Origin: Cyclaneusma minus
Lineage: Eukaryota > Ascomycota > Leotiomycetes > Marthamycetales > Marthamycetaceae
Direction: 5' to 3'
DNA: 64,000 nt
NCBI GenBank assembly: GCA_037179335.1
Contig: JAKZHN010000008.1
Coordinates: forward strand, 1,116,001-1,180,000
The translations under genes and the position numbers were made by a program. Position 1 is the first letter of the stretch, and each line of letters starts with the position of its first letter. This document shows positions 1-9,948 of the stretch, piece after piece. The notes beneath the pieces are model-generated. The model was not told the DNA's origin, did no database searches, and was given only the letters and a program-made list of their open reading frames with translations.

Positions 1-528
1 CCAGAAGTCCGGTGTCGCAATGGTGGCAACAACTTGCGATGTCAAGTTTGGTCCTCCTCCACCGACATATCCAAGCGTGAGAGTGTCGTGGCCGAAGTTG
101 CCATTGCCTGTGTATCCAAGTTCGGTCTCGAGATCAAGCTCGAAGGTTCCAGCGTCGATAGTCTGCCATGTACTCGATTCGTTAGAGTAGACGACCCCTC
201 CGCGTGAAGTGCAAGAAGACGTTGAGTTGCATCCCTGAGGATCAATGACCCAAGTTGTATCGGATGCCGTGGAAATAAGGACATTCGATTTTTGGGGTGG
301 AGTGCCGATGTTGACAGCAAAAGAACTCCAATTTCCAGCTCCATCAGTGTCCCTAGACTCTCCTGTTAGCCTCTGTAAGATAGAGTACCATTTCAAATAG
401 ATTACTAACTCTTGAGAGAGGTTAAGTCTACTTACCAATTCTGACTCGTCGGAACCGAAATCGGCGAAGGAATCGCCATATCGCGAGTTTGGAATCAAGC
501 CGCCAATGTTTCCATAACCTCCGGTCAT
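1..528 (-). CDS. Aspartic-protease-like protein (pepsin fold, first catalytic motif altered), partial
   Basis: Two exons are visible: 528-436 and 372-1, with intron 435-373 (GTAAGT..TACAG, frame kept). The protein runs off the left edge. The second exon has the pepsin-family A1 N-lobe pattern: FAVNIGTPPQKSNVLISTAS followed by a Trp-Val-Ile strand and a Cys-containing loop. In active pepsins the motif after the strand is DTGS; here it reads STAS, so the first catalytic Asp is absent. The second catalytic Asp lies outside the window. Fungi carry a family of secreted or membrane-anchored pepsin-like proteins with this kind of change, so this is probably a non-peptidase member and not a broken gene, as the frame is clean. 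The first visible exon has no signal peptide; the ATG at 528 may be internal and a further 5' exon may exist. Confidence 0.7.
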   Translation of the reverse strand, partial: MTGGYGNIGGLIPNSRYGDSFADFGSDESELVSRLNLSQELVIYLKWYSILQRLTGESRDTDGAGNWSSFAVNIGTPPQKSNVLISTASDTTWVIDPQGCNSTSSCTSRGGVVYSNESSTWQTIDAGTFELDLETELGYTGNGNFGHDTLTLGYVGGGGPNLTSQVVATIATPDFW

Positions 529-1721
529 GGAAACGAAAAGGCTTTTCTACCAGTATCGAACATGATTTCGCATAAGGCTGGGTGCTCTGAATGCTCAGTG
601 AACTCTTGGCAATCTGATGAGAGAGGGGCTATCCATGTTCCTCAAGGATTTGACAAGCATATGCCCACCAGCCTTGGGATAACGGGTCGTAAAGGCTCTG
701 GATGGGTGGACAAGGTGGTACTTGCGTGGGCGAAGTTCAGCCATGAAGAGTATCTGTGAGGCTCTGGGCAAGTTCACAACGTAGTACCAGCTGAAATGTT
801 GTTACACTGCTTTGTGGCGGAAAGACTAGAACTCACTCTATCTACAAACTGAGGCTAAGAGGATGAAACCTACCAATTAGATTCCCCGGCATCTGATTAA
901 AATTTTAGAATTGTCTAGCTGCTAGGCACCGTCCAGAAAACCTCGGAAGATTCGAGTAATTGGAGAGTATTCCGATGACAAGGCTGCCGCACTCCCCTGC
1001 TACAAAGCGGCACAGAGCAAGACAACTCAGCCGCAGCCGCAGCCTTTCTTTATTTTAAGTCACACCCAAGTTGTTGGTCGATTGATCCGTGTCATCTCTA
1101 TCGCACTGCATGATCCTGCACGGCTTAACCAGTCGCAAGAGCCCCAGCCGAGTGATATATGCCGCTCGCCCACACCCGTCCATCTTCGAATAACCAATTA
1201 ACTGGCAACTCTCCACAATTACAGTCCCGCGTTCTCCGACATCCTACGGCCCTAAATTTTGTACGTAAACTTCTTCGACCCCATGGCCTCTTGAATCCCG
1301 TCCCCCACCTGTGACGGCAAATTACGAGCAAGAAATGCAGGTCTATTATCTGTCTAGTTGTTTTGCCTTCCCTCTACCTGAATGAGCCTTAGAATGACCA
1401 TATATAATTAGACAAGCCCCGCGCCAAATGCGATTTGGGCTTGTAACATTCGATTTTGATTGTTCAGAAGTCCTTAGACTGAAGATCGGTCTTAACAACC
1501 CAGTAAAACAGTAAGCAAAAATATTCCCACATCGGACTCCCAGTGCTAAATTTGAAGTAATGTCTTTAGACGGCGGAGGTGGGACCATTGGGTCTACGTC
1601 TATGTTTCCGTTGAAGCCCAGATCAACCGCGAACACAGCCGTACTTGGCGGCTTACCAGATGGCTACGTTTGCTGCTATCTAGCTGCCCAAAGTGTTGAG
1701 TAAGTCGTACCCTCGATGATT
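529..1721. other. Intergenic stretch between protease-like gene and SPT8 fragment
   Basis: No convincing gene is seen. The only structure noted is one arm of an imperfect inverted repeat at about 1424-1460. None of the small open frames here resembles the WD40 half of Spt8 that would be expected downstream of the fragment at 1722-2348. Confidence 0.5.
1424..1460. repeat. Inverted repeat arm flanking the SPT8 fragment
   Basis: The reverse complement of this stretch contains AATCGAATGTTACAA followed by CCCAAAT and GGCG. The same 15-mer, followed by CCCCAAATGGCG, lies on the + strand at about 2523-2555. The two arms point at each other across the SPT8 fragment. The 15-base exact core is unlikely by chance within 1 kb, but the match is short. 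Confidence 0.4.
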
Positions 1722-2348
1722 TCAACTTTTGGCCAAAATCTGACGAAGCCAAGAATCAGCGTTTTTCTGCACAGGCTCTTCGTTCTCCCAATAGCTCATT
1801 AAAACTCCAGCTTTAGTGACCGAGTCGACGAAAGGATGGCGTTGGGCGACCGTCAGGAGTGTTTTCCCGTTTATCGTCGAAGCCCCATCGTATTTCCGCA
1901 CATAGCAATCGCTGCCACCAGTGAACCAGTAGCGCATGTCAGGGGTAACGGCGATCGCGTTTATAGAGGTACTTTGTGGTGCAGCCATGGTGGGAACGAT
2001 ATCGTATGTCTTAGCCATAAGCGCTTCGGGCCGGACTTGATACTGAAGTCGCGGATCTGAAGGGATATGCGGTGAGGCGGATGTGCGCGTAACGGCCGGA
2101 TTCGAAGTGTGAGATGTGCCATTCGGCAGGGGGGGTCGAGGATCCGGACGATCTTGGGTCTCTTCCTCCTCGTCCTCATTGTCTTGGTCGTCGTTGTCTT
2201 CGTTCTCGTCATCTTGGTCCTCGGCCTCAGCATCGGCCTCCTGCTCCATCTCGGCCTCGTTCTCGTCTGCATCTTCCATCAATTCATCCTGGTCGTTTTC
2301 CGAGCTTGCGTTGGAGTTGCGCTCGTCGTCATCCAGGGAAAAAGCCAT
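1722..2348 (-). pseudogene. spt8: Truncated SPT8 (SAGA subunit) gene fragment
   Basis: The frame starts at ATG 2348 (MAFSLDDDERN), runs through a long Asp/Glu/Gln-rich acidic stretch typical of Spt8 N-termini, then through the conserved entry to the first WD40 repeat (YDIVPTM, INAIAVTPDMRYWFTGGSD, VRKYDG, LTVAQRH, SYWENEEP). Spt8 is the TBP-binding WD40 subunit of the SAGA coactivator and normally continues for several more WD repeats. Here the match stops at about 1770, directly after the first blade. It is followed by about 15 unrelated residues and a stop; none of the remaining blades is found in any frame down to position 1. No splice solution restores the domain. This looks like a partial duplicate; a full SPT8 should exist elsewhere. 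An assembly break is the alternative. Confidence 0.75.
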
Positions 2349-3590
2349 CTTCGGTCGAGCTTCAGTGAAACCTGTGTGGTGGAACAGCTTATGACGGTCG
2401 GGAAAAGCAAGGCCTAGAATTTCTCTGGGGTATTTGTGGGCCTCAAAGTCGCTTCGTATGACAAGTAAGAAGCGCTCCGGAACTCCCGAAACTCCCCACC
2501 CCCCAAAAATGCACGAAGACCGGAATCGAATGTTACAAATCGACCCCAAATGGCGATGAATCTGGTTAGGAATTAAGAAAGCGGTCGCGTCGCACGCTGG
2601 CCGCCTGGCACAATTAGGAAGTGGGTCACCCCGCATAGTCCGTGCCCACAAGCCTCCGATCACAAACTATGTCTGGATCTTGGCATCAAAATCAACGACA
2701 CATACCTGAACCTCTCCTGAGCAAGCCGAACCCACTTGGCCATTTCAAAATGTTATCACTAGAATTCTGACTTCTGTGTTTCTAGAATGAGAAGCCCCGG
2801 AAACTAGATGGTTAAGGTATGGAGATTGTTTGCTGTCTCTTTCTCACCGTCACTTCTTCTCTTCTCCCTTTTCCTCGCCTTTGGGCGTGTTCTACTCTCC
2901 AGCCATGCGCTAAGTATATTACTCTCCAGTCGCTAGGGCTCTCCACGAATAGAAATCGTAAATAATTGGCCTTAATCGCATTCGTAATCGCAATTGTAAA
3001 TAATATAGAGTTTTAATCGGACGATTACGAGCTAATCGTATTAACTCGTTTTATTATTTAATTGGAATATATAAATAATAAAATTATATATTGCAAAGCC
3101 AATAATAGCTTATTTATTTAATAAAAACCAATTTTAAAATCCTTAAATTCTAGGCTTTTTAAATATATATAAAATTTATAAAAATAGATTTTTTTTATAT
3201 TATAGTAAAATACCAATACAATTAAACGATTATTCGTAAAGAAAATATTGACCAATCGTAATCGTACGATTGCGATTACGATTGCGATTCTTGGCACGAC
3301 TCTAAAACGAATAGCTATTCGTGGAGAGCCCTACCAGTCGCCAGAAGGGGAATGCAAATCTTTCTCGCGTGCCTGTGATTCCGGTTTTCTACAAGTTCAA
3401 TTGGTGACGCGGGGGGATGTGACACTGCCGTCAAGTTTTGAAGTCACTTGAAGTGTTATTTGTGGACTTGACGATTGCAATAAGGATGTTCCATTTCTTT
3501 CTGTTATGGATTTAGTCGTAAACCTTTCCAGACCCCCATGCTAGCAAGCTATGCAAGAGCCTTCTAATGTCCTTCCTTCGTGAGCCAGGA
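2349..3590. other. Intergenic region carrying a MITE
   Basis: This stretch lies upstream of the SPT8 fragment and downstream of the protein ending at 3591. It contains the hAT-type MITE at 2934-3333 and the right arm of the inverted repeat at about 2523-2555. No gene is supported outside these. Confidence 0.5.
2934..3333. mobile_element. hAT-type MITE, 400 bp, with 8-bp target site duplication
   Basis: Both ends carry the perfect 19-bp terminal inverted repeat TAGGGCTCTCCACGAATAG. Immediately outside lies the direct repeat CCAGTCGC (2926-2933 and 3334-3341). An 8-bp duplication and a TAGGG start are hallmarks of the hAT superfamily. The interior is AT-rich, has no coding capacity, and carries many AATCG/ATTCG motifs in both orientations near the two ends, like the subterminal transposase sites of hAT elements. 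It is therefore a non-autonomous element mobilised in trans. The intact inverted repeat and target duplication suggest fairly recent insertion. Confidence 0.88.
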
Positions 3591-5585
3591 TTAGGTGCTC
3601 AGGAAACTCGACAATTCCCTCTTTTCTCCTTCATACTGTGGGAGAGAAATGTTCCCTCCAGTGCGTTCCTTCACATCCTCAATGATGTCCCTTGCCGACA
3701 TCATGTACGCGGCGCCCGTCGCACTATCAGTCCCCATAATGATGCCCGTCCATTTCTCATCAGAGTCCACAACCATGGAGCCCTCATCACCGCGTCTCGC
3801 CAGATCACGAGAGTTCCATCTCGGCGTCAAAAGCTCATACTCCTCGGTCATGCGGGACTCGCCTCTGAGCTCAGCTCTCACAAGATTGACTCTGCCCCCA
3901 CACATCATTCCATACCGAGCATTGTGCAAACCCACCCATCTACCTGCCATATCGTTCTCCTGCACTTCAGTAACCTTCTTGTTACGCCATTGCTGTGCTC
4001 TCTGAATAAGCGGTGTGGAACGATCCAAGTCATCGTCTGGCATTCCGTACGGCATCAAATTCTTCCCGAACATGGACGGATCGTTGACAGCTACCAGCGC
4101 CCAATTCATGCGTCTCCCGTGCGTGTTGCTCCGGAAGCCTGATGCATGGATTACATGGTCGATACCTCCTTTTGAAGCATACCAGCCCAGTGTGTCAGAA
4201 GTCCCCTCAGAAAGTCCAAATGCACGCTTTGCAAATTGAGGTACATCGTGCATTTCCTTCGTTGGTTCGCGGTCCATCGGAGCTGGATATTCGATCTGGA
4301 TACGCGACAAGGCATGTGCGTCGTGCAGTCCAATCCCATTCATGTCATTTGCCTCTCTTTTCTTGCGGTCCTTCTCTCCACTCCTGATAACGCTGTAGCA
4401 AATCAGAAAGCACGGGATCCTGTCTGCCCCCACGCTCTTCTGGTAATAAACCCAGACTGCCAAGCAGCCAGCAGATTCCGATCCTGCAGGACCGATCGAA
4501 GCTCCATGCTTCGCAATCCGCGGCAGATCATGCCACGCCCTCTTGTCCAGTTTGTCGATCCTGCCTTTCGGATTCCAAAAACTCGCAAAAATCTCCACCG
4601 GAATGCTGACTCCGAAGTCCCTCAACGGCTGCTGAATTGCTTCTCTGATTTCTCGTTGCACTTGCGCCCAGCAGTACTTGGAGCCCGGCTTCACACCAAT
4701 CATGATCGTCGGCTTCTGGTCGGGGTTCATTGGTCCCAGGATTGCTCGTTCCATAAAGGAGAGCGTTTGGCGGAAGCTTCGCGGAATGCTTTGCGCTATC
4801 CGCACTCTGATCAAAGGCTTGATCAAGTCAAACGCCCGTACGAATCCGGCATCACGGGAGGCGTGACTGATGTGGGAATTGTAACGACCGCCGTCGTCAT
4901 GTGGATCGGGCCGGGCCAAGCGCAATTCCACCGCAAACTTCAGGCCGACAGGGGAAGCGAGGGATTGGATGTAGGTCTGGATTTCGTTCAAAGCGGGCTG
5001 CCAGGCGTATTGATAGTCCGGAATGTCAGGGGGGGATACACCGTTCATGGTGCTCACGCAAGGGATCAGGATAAGCGTTTCGCGGCATTGAGAGCGGAAG
5101 CCGTTGCGGGTGAGGCGGACGTATTCCAAGTTGACCCATGAGAGTTCGTGACGTTTGGCGATTTCGTCGATGGAGGCTTTGGAGACGATGGTAGAGAAGG
5201 CGGTGTCTACAGGCCTGCCGAACATGTCGACGTGTTCGTGGGTGTGGTAGGGCCAAGGAAGAGGACTGCCTGTCGCATTGGTGGGGAAGAGACGGTATCC
5301 ATCATTTCGAGCGGAGAAGTCATCGATGCTGTTGTAGATATCTATAGATTTGTTAGCTGGTGATGCTCTGGAAGGAATGTTGTAATGCGATCGACTACCA
5401 CTACAGCTACCATCAGTATTGGAATCCGAAGCTGTTCGCGCACGACCCCAGGGGGCCATCTTGTTGAGAAGACTTGTCAACCTTTGGTAGTTGGGCAGAG
5501 AAGGGCAGCTCGTGATGTCTTGAGAAAGTTGCGGGATGCGCAGTTTGGAAGAAGTTCTCCGCTCGAGGGAGTTCTGATAAACCAT
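3591..5585 (-). CDS. Trypsin-fold-like protein with GDEG instead of GDSG (uncharacterised)
   Basis: One uninterrupted frame gives 664 aa; a second possible start, MAPWGRAR, lies at residue 43. The N-terminus is Ser-rich and probably disordered. The C-terminal third has the order of motifs of a chymotrypsin-like second barrel: NWALVAVNDPSMFGKNL, then YGMMCGGRVN, then RRGDEGSMVV followed by a Trp-Thr-Gly strand and GTDSATGAAY. In a working serine protease the third motif is GDSG; the residue at 601 is Glu, so the nucleophile would be lost. I infer a protease-fold protein with a non-catalytic or altered role. I do not recognise a named family, and the fold assignment rests on motif spacing only. 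No signal peptide or membrane segment is evident. Confidence 0.75.
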   Translation of the reverse strand: MVYQNSLERRTSSKLRIPQLSQDITSCPSLPNYQRLTSLLNKMAPWGRARTASDSNTDGSCSGSRSHYNIPSRASPANKSIDIYNSIDDFSARNDGYRLFPTNATGSPLPWPYHTHEHVDMFGRPVDTAFSTIVSKASIDEIAKRHELSWVNLEYVRLTRNGFRSQCRETLILIPCVSTMNGVSPPDIPDYQYAWQPALNEIQTYIQSLASPVGLKFAVELRLARPDPHDDGGRYNSHISHASRDAGFVRAFDLIKPLIRVRIAQSIPRSFRQTLSFMERAILGPMNPDQKPTIMIGVKPGSKYCWAQVQREIREAIQQPLRDFGVSIPVEIFASFWNPKGRIDKLDKRAWHDLPRIAKHGASIGPAGSESAGCLAVWVYYQKSVGADRIPCFLICYSVIRSGEKDRKKREANDMNGIGLHDAHALSRIQIEYPAPMDREPTKEMHDVPQFAKRAFGLSEGTSDTLGWYASKGGIDHVIHASGFRSNTHGRRMNWALVAVNDPSMFGKNLMPYGMPDDDLDRSTPLIQRAQQWRNKKVTEVQENDMAGRWVGLHNARYGMMCGGRVNLVRAELRGESRMTEEYELLTPRWNSRDLARRGDEGSMVVDSDEKWTGIIMGTDSATGAAYMMSARDIIEDVKERTGGNISLPQYEGEKRELSSFLST

Positions 5586-7095
5586 TCAAATGTGATATTA
5601 CCATTCAAATGTGATCCCAAGCGAGCTTTTATCACAATAAGAAAACGTCAGGGGCTTTTAACTTCCGTGATCGGTGAGTGTGACGGTAGGTTTCGCCAGC
5701 GGGGACTTGTCAACCAAACTTACAACACCGCGGTTTTGCAAAACCAGCCGGAAACGCGCAACTCTTTTTGGAAATATTTGAGACCATCCGCAACATGTTG
5801 AGTCGTTCGAGAAATCCTAGGTGACTTGGAAACTTCGAAATTCTATCTCATAATTTGGAGAAATCTAGATAAATTTGAATGCCCCTTCGAAGGTAGAGAA
5901 AATTTGGTTCACCTCCTGGTGTATATAGCCCTATCATGAGACTCTCTATTCAGCCTCCTCGCGAGCAGTGGAACCTTTGATATACTTCGAATGGAGTCAC
6001 GAGACCTGTAAAGAAGCAATCCAACTAATTCCAACTGAAAGCAATCCAAGTAGTTGAAAATCATCATGATATACATAAGGAAACACGCACTCATCACGGG
6101 GATTTATTGGCTGCTGAACTCAGTCCCTGGACCTCCTAGTTCAGCGTACAAAAGGGGGCGAGTCTGCTATGTTAACAGCATTCTTGGCGCTCCACAGATT
6201 CCATGTTACACAAAACCCCCTCACAAAACCTTCCCATCAGGTTCATATCTAAGGACATTATATCTACATTGATGTCTCTCCCTTTGTTCATCAATGACTG
6301 AAGAGGTACATGTAAGTCTCCCGAGAGTATCGAGCGTTTCATCTCAGATACAGCCAAGTCCATGCCGGCCTGTCCCAGTCATCATTCAGCAGCGATTTCT
6401 CCCGAGTCAAAGCTAGGAACAGCAAAGCAAGCTATTTCAGAACAAACTTCTCGATAGAAAACAACCTGAGTTAGCCATGAGTCTAAGAAGATTAATACCC
6501 AAGGCAGCCGAGTACTCATACATCAACTGATCTCGAATCCCTGAAAGCAGATGCCGTGAGGGACTGCGACTGGTTCAACCGTCGTTTATCTTTTTATGAT
6601 TTTTGGCAGAGATTGCAATGGAAGGAAAATGAATTAGAAGCTCACAGAGATGGCAAGGCAATTTTTTTTATTCCTATTCCCGCGGGTTGGCAAGAAACAC
6701 ATATTGCTCGTACGCCTCGACGAGTTTGGTTTGTGGGCACTGAATTCGAGTTCGGCTGGCCGTGCCGCCAAAATTGCAGCAGCTGCAGCACAAGGCAGCA
6801 GTGGCGCCAAAATAAACTTTTGTGGGTTCAAGCTGAGGGGCACATCGCACGGACCACAGCTGCACTAGCGTCGAAGCCTCAGGCACTCAGCCGAGGTACT
6901 TATCGCAATCAATGTGCAGATCCCCAAGAACCACATCCTCTCTCCACCCACGACCCAAACCACGACTCCCAACGACGGCCAAACTCCGATTTACTGCGCC
7001 AGCATAATTCCGATTGACCACAACAACCTGACTGCAACAAAGCCGTTCATTACTGCATGCAAACTTCACACATACATTCAATTGTCGCGTAGGAG
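5586..7095. other. Intergenic region upstream of the JmjC gene
   Basis: The genes on either side diverge from this 1.5-kb stretch. Several short open frames exist (for example 6556-7017), but none has a recognisable domain. The last few hundred bases before 7096 are probably the JmjC promoter and leader. Nothing else is supported. Confidence 0.45.
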
Positions 7096-9948
7096 ATGGA
7101 GGACGTCAACCTCCCGTACGCCAGCACAGCTGCGCACTCTCAGCTTTCCCACGACCATGTCCAAGGCCTAGCAGGCGCGAAGAGGAAGCGCGACACGCCT
7201 GCATCAACTACTGGATCAGAAACACACGAAGAAGAACCCAACCTAAAGAAAGCCAAGTACGATGAATCTCGAGCTTCAAGTCAAGCAGCAGCACTTCAAG
7301 ACTCTGCGCACGCGCACCCGCACACGATGGAATTGGACGATACTGTACAGCAACAGCCTACGCCTGCGACGGACCAGGATGACGACATGGCAGAACTTCA
7401 AGAGGAGCGCACGCACGAGATGAATAAGGACCACAATGCAGAGCTACAAGAGCCCGCGGACATGATGGACCTCGACAATGAAGTACTTCGAGAGCCGGAT
7501 CAGAACGGTGATGCAGCTCTCCAGGAGCCTACACCTACGAATGACCAGAACGACAATACGGCATCTCAAGATTCTACACTCACGACGCTGGACAGCGATA
7601 CAGCACTTCAAGTTCCTACGCCCATGATGCAGGCCGGCGATGCCGCACCTCAAGAGCCTACACACACCATGGACAAGAACAGCGATACCGCAGCTCAAGA
7701 GCACCCTCACGCGCCAGACCAGAACAATGGTGATACGGAAGTACTTGAAGAGCTGCAGCGCCGGTGGGAAGCTCATATCCAACTCGCACCCACTGGGTTT
7801 CGATGGAAGCGACCGGACGATGATCCACAAGGCCGACCCACCAGACAGTCCCATAGATATGCTGTTCGTCAACCTGGTGAAGTTGTTGATATTGAGGGCA
7901 CATGGCATTTGGAGCAGGAGGATACCAGTAGACTTCAAATCTTGACTGTGGACCAGGTCGCCTCGCATGTTTTTCAAGAGCATAAGTCAGCATTCCGCCC
8001 ATTTCGGGGTCGTGAGGCATGGATGAAGGCTTTTCGAGCATCATATGTCGGTGCAACGAAGGAAGATCTCAATTTCTTACTCCAGGCCCTCGACGAAGTA
8101 CGCGGAGAACCCAGCAGAAAGCCCAGCAGAAAGACGCCAGCGTCGCAAAAAGCTGGCAAGTCGCAGCCAGGAACAACCGTCAAAAAGTCTAGGCCGAAGC
8201 TGAGATCACGTAGCAGACAGTTCAGCCCGGAAGAGATGAGCGAAGATGATGAGGATGTGCCAGCGTCCAAAGAAGCTGGCGTGTCACCACCAAGATTGAC
8301 CAGCCGGCAATACAGACTTCAAGAGATGAACAAAGCTCGAGAAGCTGGCATTTCACAGCCAGGGCCAAGTGTTCAACAGTCTGGACCAAAGCCAAGACCG
8401 AGTGGCAGACAATCCAAACTGAAAGAAATGGACAAAGACCAGAAGGATGTACCGGCGTCTCATGAAGCTGTGGCTTCACAGCCAGAACGATCTGTGAAAC
8501 CGTCCAGATCGAAGGCGAAAACAGGTAGCAGACAGCGCGTGTCACAGCCAGCGCCAACTGCCAAACAGTACGGACCAGAGTTGACACCAAGCAGGCAGTC
8601 CAGATTGAAGGAGATGGACAAAGCTCAGGAGGACCTGTTCAAGCATCCTCGGAGGTTCCAATTGGAGCAGGCTTGGAAGGATCACAAAGATGATGATACT
8701 CTCTTTGCTGAATGGGCACCAGTCGGCACTCATCTCTTACAGGGAATGCCAGCCAAATGCAGTCCTGAGTCGGAATCTGAGCGTGATTTCGATCTCATGA
8801 ACATGAGTGAACTCTCGGATTTCTTACGCAACATGACAGATATGAAACGATGTATTGTCCTCCGGGGCACAGAGACAACTGAATGGCAGGACGCAAGATC
8901 TAGCCAGACCGCCCAGGAGTTTCTGGATCAATTTCTCGTCAGGCCGGAGGAGATGATCGACGTTCAGAATTTTGAGAGGACGGACAAGTTCAAAACGCTA
9001 CCCATGCAGATGAAAGCCCAAACAGCAGTCAACCGGGTGCGAGACTGCAAGGGAGAACTTACGCCAAAGGCCTTGAATATGCTCAGCTTCAATGGCTCAG
9101 ATGGGGCCTTGCCTCTGCCTTTGCTCAAATATTGCAACTTGCTGAATCAAGCTTCAGCAAAGCTATCTGGAAACTCGAAGACCATCAGCAATCCGGCCGC
9201 TGTGGAACCAGCTGTCGATATTCACAGTTGTACGAAATTTGAGATCTTTGGCCAAGCTGGAGCAATCTCGTATTACCATCTCGATAGCATAGCGCCCATC
9301 ACCACAGTAGTCTTGGAGAGGGACTCGAACTCCACAGATGAATCAGAGGTCTTAAAATACTGGCCCATCATCCGGCTCGACCTTCTATCACAAATGAAGA
9401 GGGAAAAGGAACTGGAGAGCTTCGCCAAATTACGAGAAGACTGGCGGCCTGACCCCAGCTTAATCCGAATAATCAGCCTTCGCCAAGGAGACGTGCTGAT
9501 CATGCCACCAGGAGTTATCCATGCTCCGATCACAATGACCGACTGTTACTTCAAGGGCGGTATGTTCATGGACCGCAGGATCTTCATCAAGCAGACCCTT
9601 CCCAACTGGAAGTACATCTCCGAGAACCCAAATGTCACCAACGAACTTCCTGCTAGACAGACGCGCGCTTTGCTCGATTGGATCATCCAAGAAATGAGAC
9701 AGTTACCCCATCTCTACGGCCTGCAGCCAGAAGAGGTCGAGGAGCATGTCAAGACTTGCCTGGGAATTGCGGACAGATCTCTGAAATGCAACTGCGGATC
9801 CAAAGCGAAGGAAGGGACAGAGCTATGCCGCATAGGAAGGTGTCTCTGCGCTCGCTATTGGCAGAGATGTGGCTCTTTGTGTAACTGCGAGGCGAAGCAG
9901 AACTGTCTGAATACTGAGAGAAGTGAAGAAGAAGAGCCTGAAATCTGA
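7096..9948 (+). CDS. JmjC-domain protein with N-terminal repeats and Cys-rich C-terminus
   Basis: Intronless, 950 aa. Residues about 60-220 contain degenerate acidic repeats of about 20 residues (…LQEPTPTNDQND…). Residues about 330-520 contain basic repeats of about 40 residues with SRQ.KLKEMDKAQ and SQP cores, resembling disordered nuclear linkers. The C-terminal third carries the JmjC cupin: iron ligands H728 and D730 (SYYHLDS) and distal H809 (MPPGVIHAP). The Fe(II)/2-oxoglutarate oxygenase facial triad is therefore complete. Residues about 895-940 form a Cys cluster (CNCG, CRIGRCLCARYWQRCG, LCNCEAKQNC) similar to CXC/pre-SET-type zinc modules. A chromatin demethylase or hydroxylase role is plausible; substrate unknown. 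The repeats suggest the linker length varies between strains. Confidence 0.85.
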   Translation: MEDVNLPYASTAAHSQLSHDHVQGLAGAKRKRDTPASTTGSETHEEEPNLKKAKYDESRASSQAAALQDSAHAHPHTMELDDTVQQQPTPATDQDDDMAELQEERTHEMNKDHNAELQEPADMMDLDNEVLREPDQNGDAALQEPTPTNDQNDNTASQDSTLTTLDSDTALQVPTPMMQAGDAAPQEPTHTMDKNSDTAAQEHPHAPDQNNGDTEVLEELQRRWEAHIQLAPTGFRWKRPDDDPQGRPTRQSHRYAVRQPGEVVDIEGTWHLEQEDTSRLQILTVDQVASHVFQEHKSAFRPFRGREAWMKAFRASYVGATKEDLNFLLQALDEVRGEPSRKPSRKTPASQKAGKSQPGTTVKKSRPKLRSRSRQFSPEEMSEDDEDVPASKEAGVSPPRLTSRQYRLQEMNKAREAGISQPGPSVQQSGPKPRPSGRQSKLKEMDKDQKDVPASHEAVASQPERSVKPSRSKAKTGSRQRVSQPAPTAKQYGPELTPSRQSRLKEMDKAQEDLFKHPRRFQLEQAWKDHKDDDTLFAEWAPVGTHLLQGMPAKCSPESESERDFDLMNMSELSDFLRNMTDMKRCIVLRGTETTEWQDARSSQTAQEFLDQFLVRPEEMIDVQNFERTDKFKTLPMQMKAQTAVNRVRDCKGELTPKALNMLSFNGSDGALPLPLLKYCNLLNQASAKLSGNSKTISNPAAVEPAVDIHSCTKFEIFGQAGAISYYHLDSIAPITTVVLERDSNSTDESEVLKYWPIIRLDLLSQMKREKELESFAKLREDWRPDPSLIRIISLRQGDVLIMPPGVIHAPITMTDCYFKGGMFMDRRIFIKQTLPNWKYISENPNVTNELPARQTRALLDWIIQEMRQLPHLYGLQPEEVEEHVKTCLGIADRSLKCNCGSKAKEGTELCRIGRCLCARYWQRCGSLCNCEAKQNCLNTERSEEEEPEI

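Noticed and set aside
2109..2417. Hydrophobic + strand frames opposite the SPT8 fragment
   Set aside because: They are the antisense of the Asp/Glu-rich stretch, which reads as Val/Leu/Ser-rich on the other strand.
4236..5141. 301-codon + strand frame
   Set aside because: It lies inside and antisense to the 664-aa protein and has no recognisable motif.
7096..9948. Reading the JmjC gene as a transposon-encoded protein
   Set aside because: Repeats are within the coding frame and no terminal repeats flank the gene.
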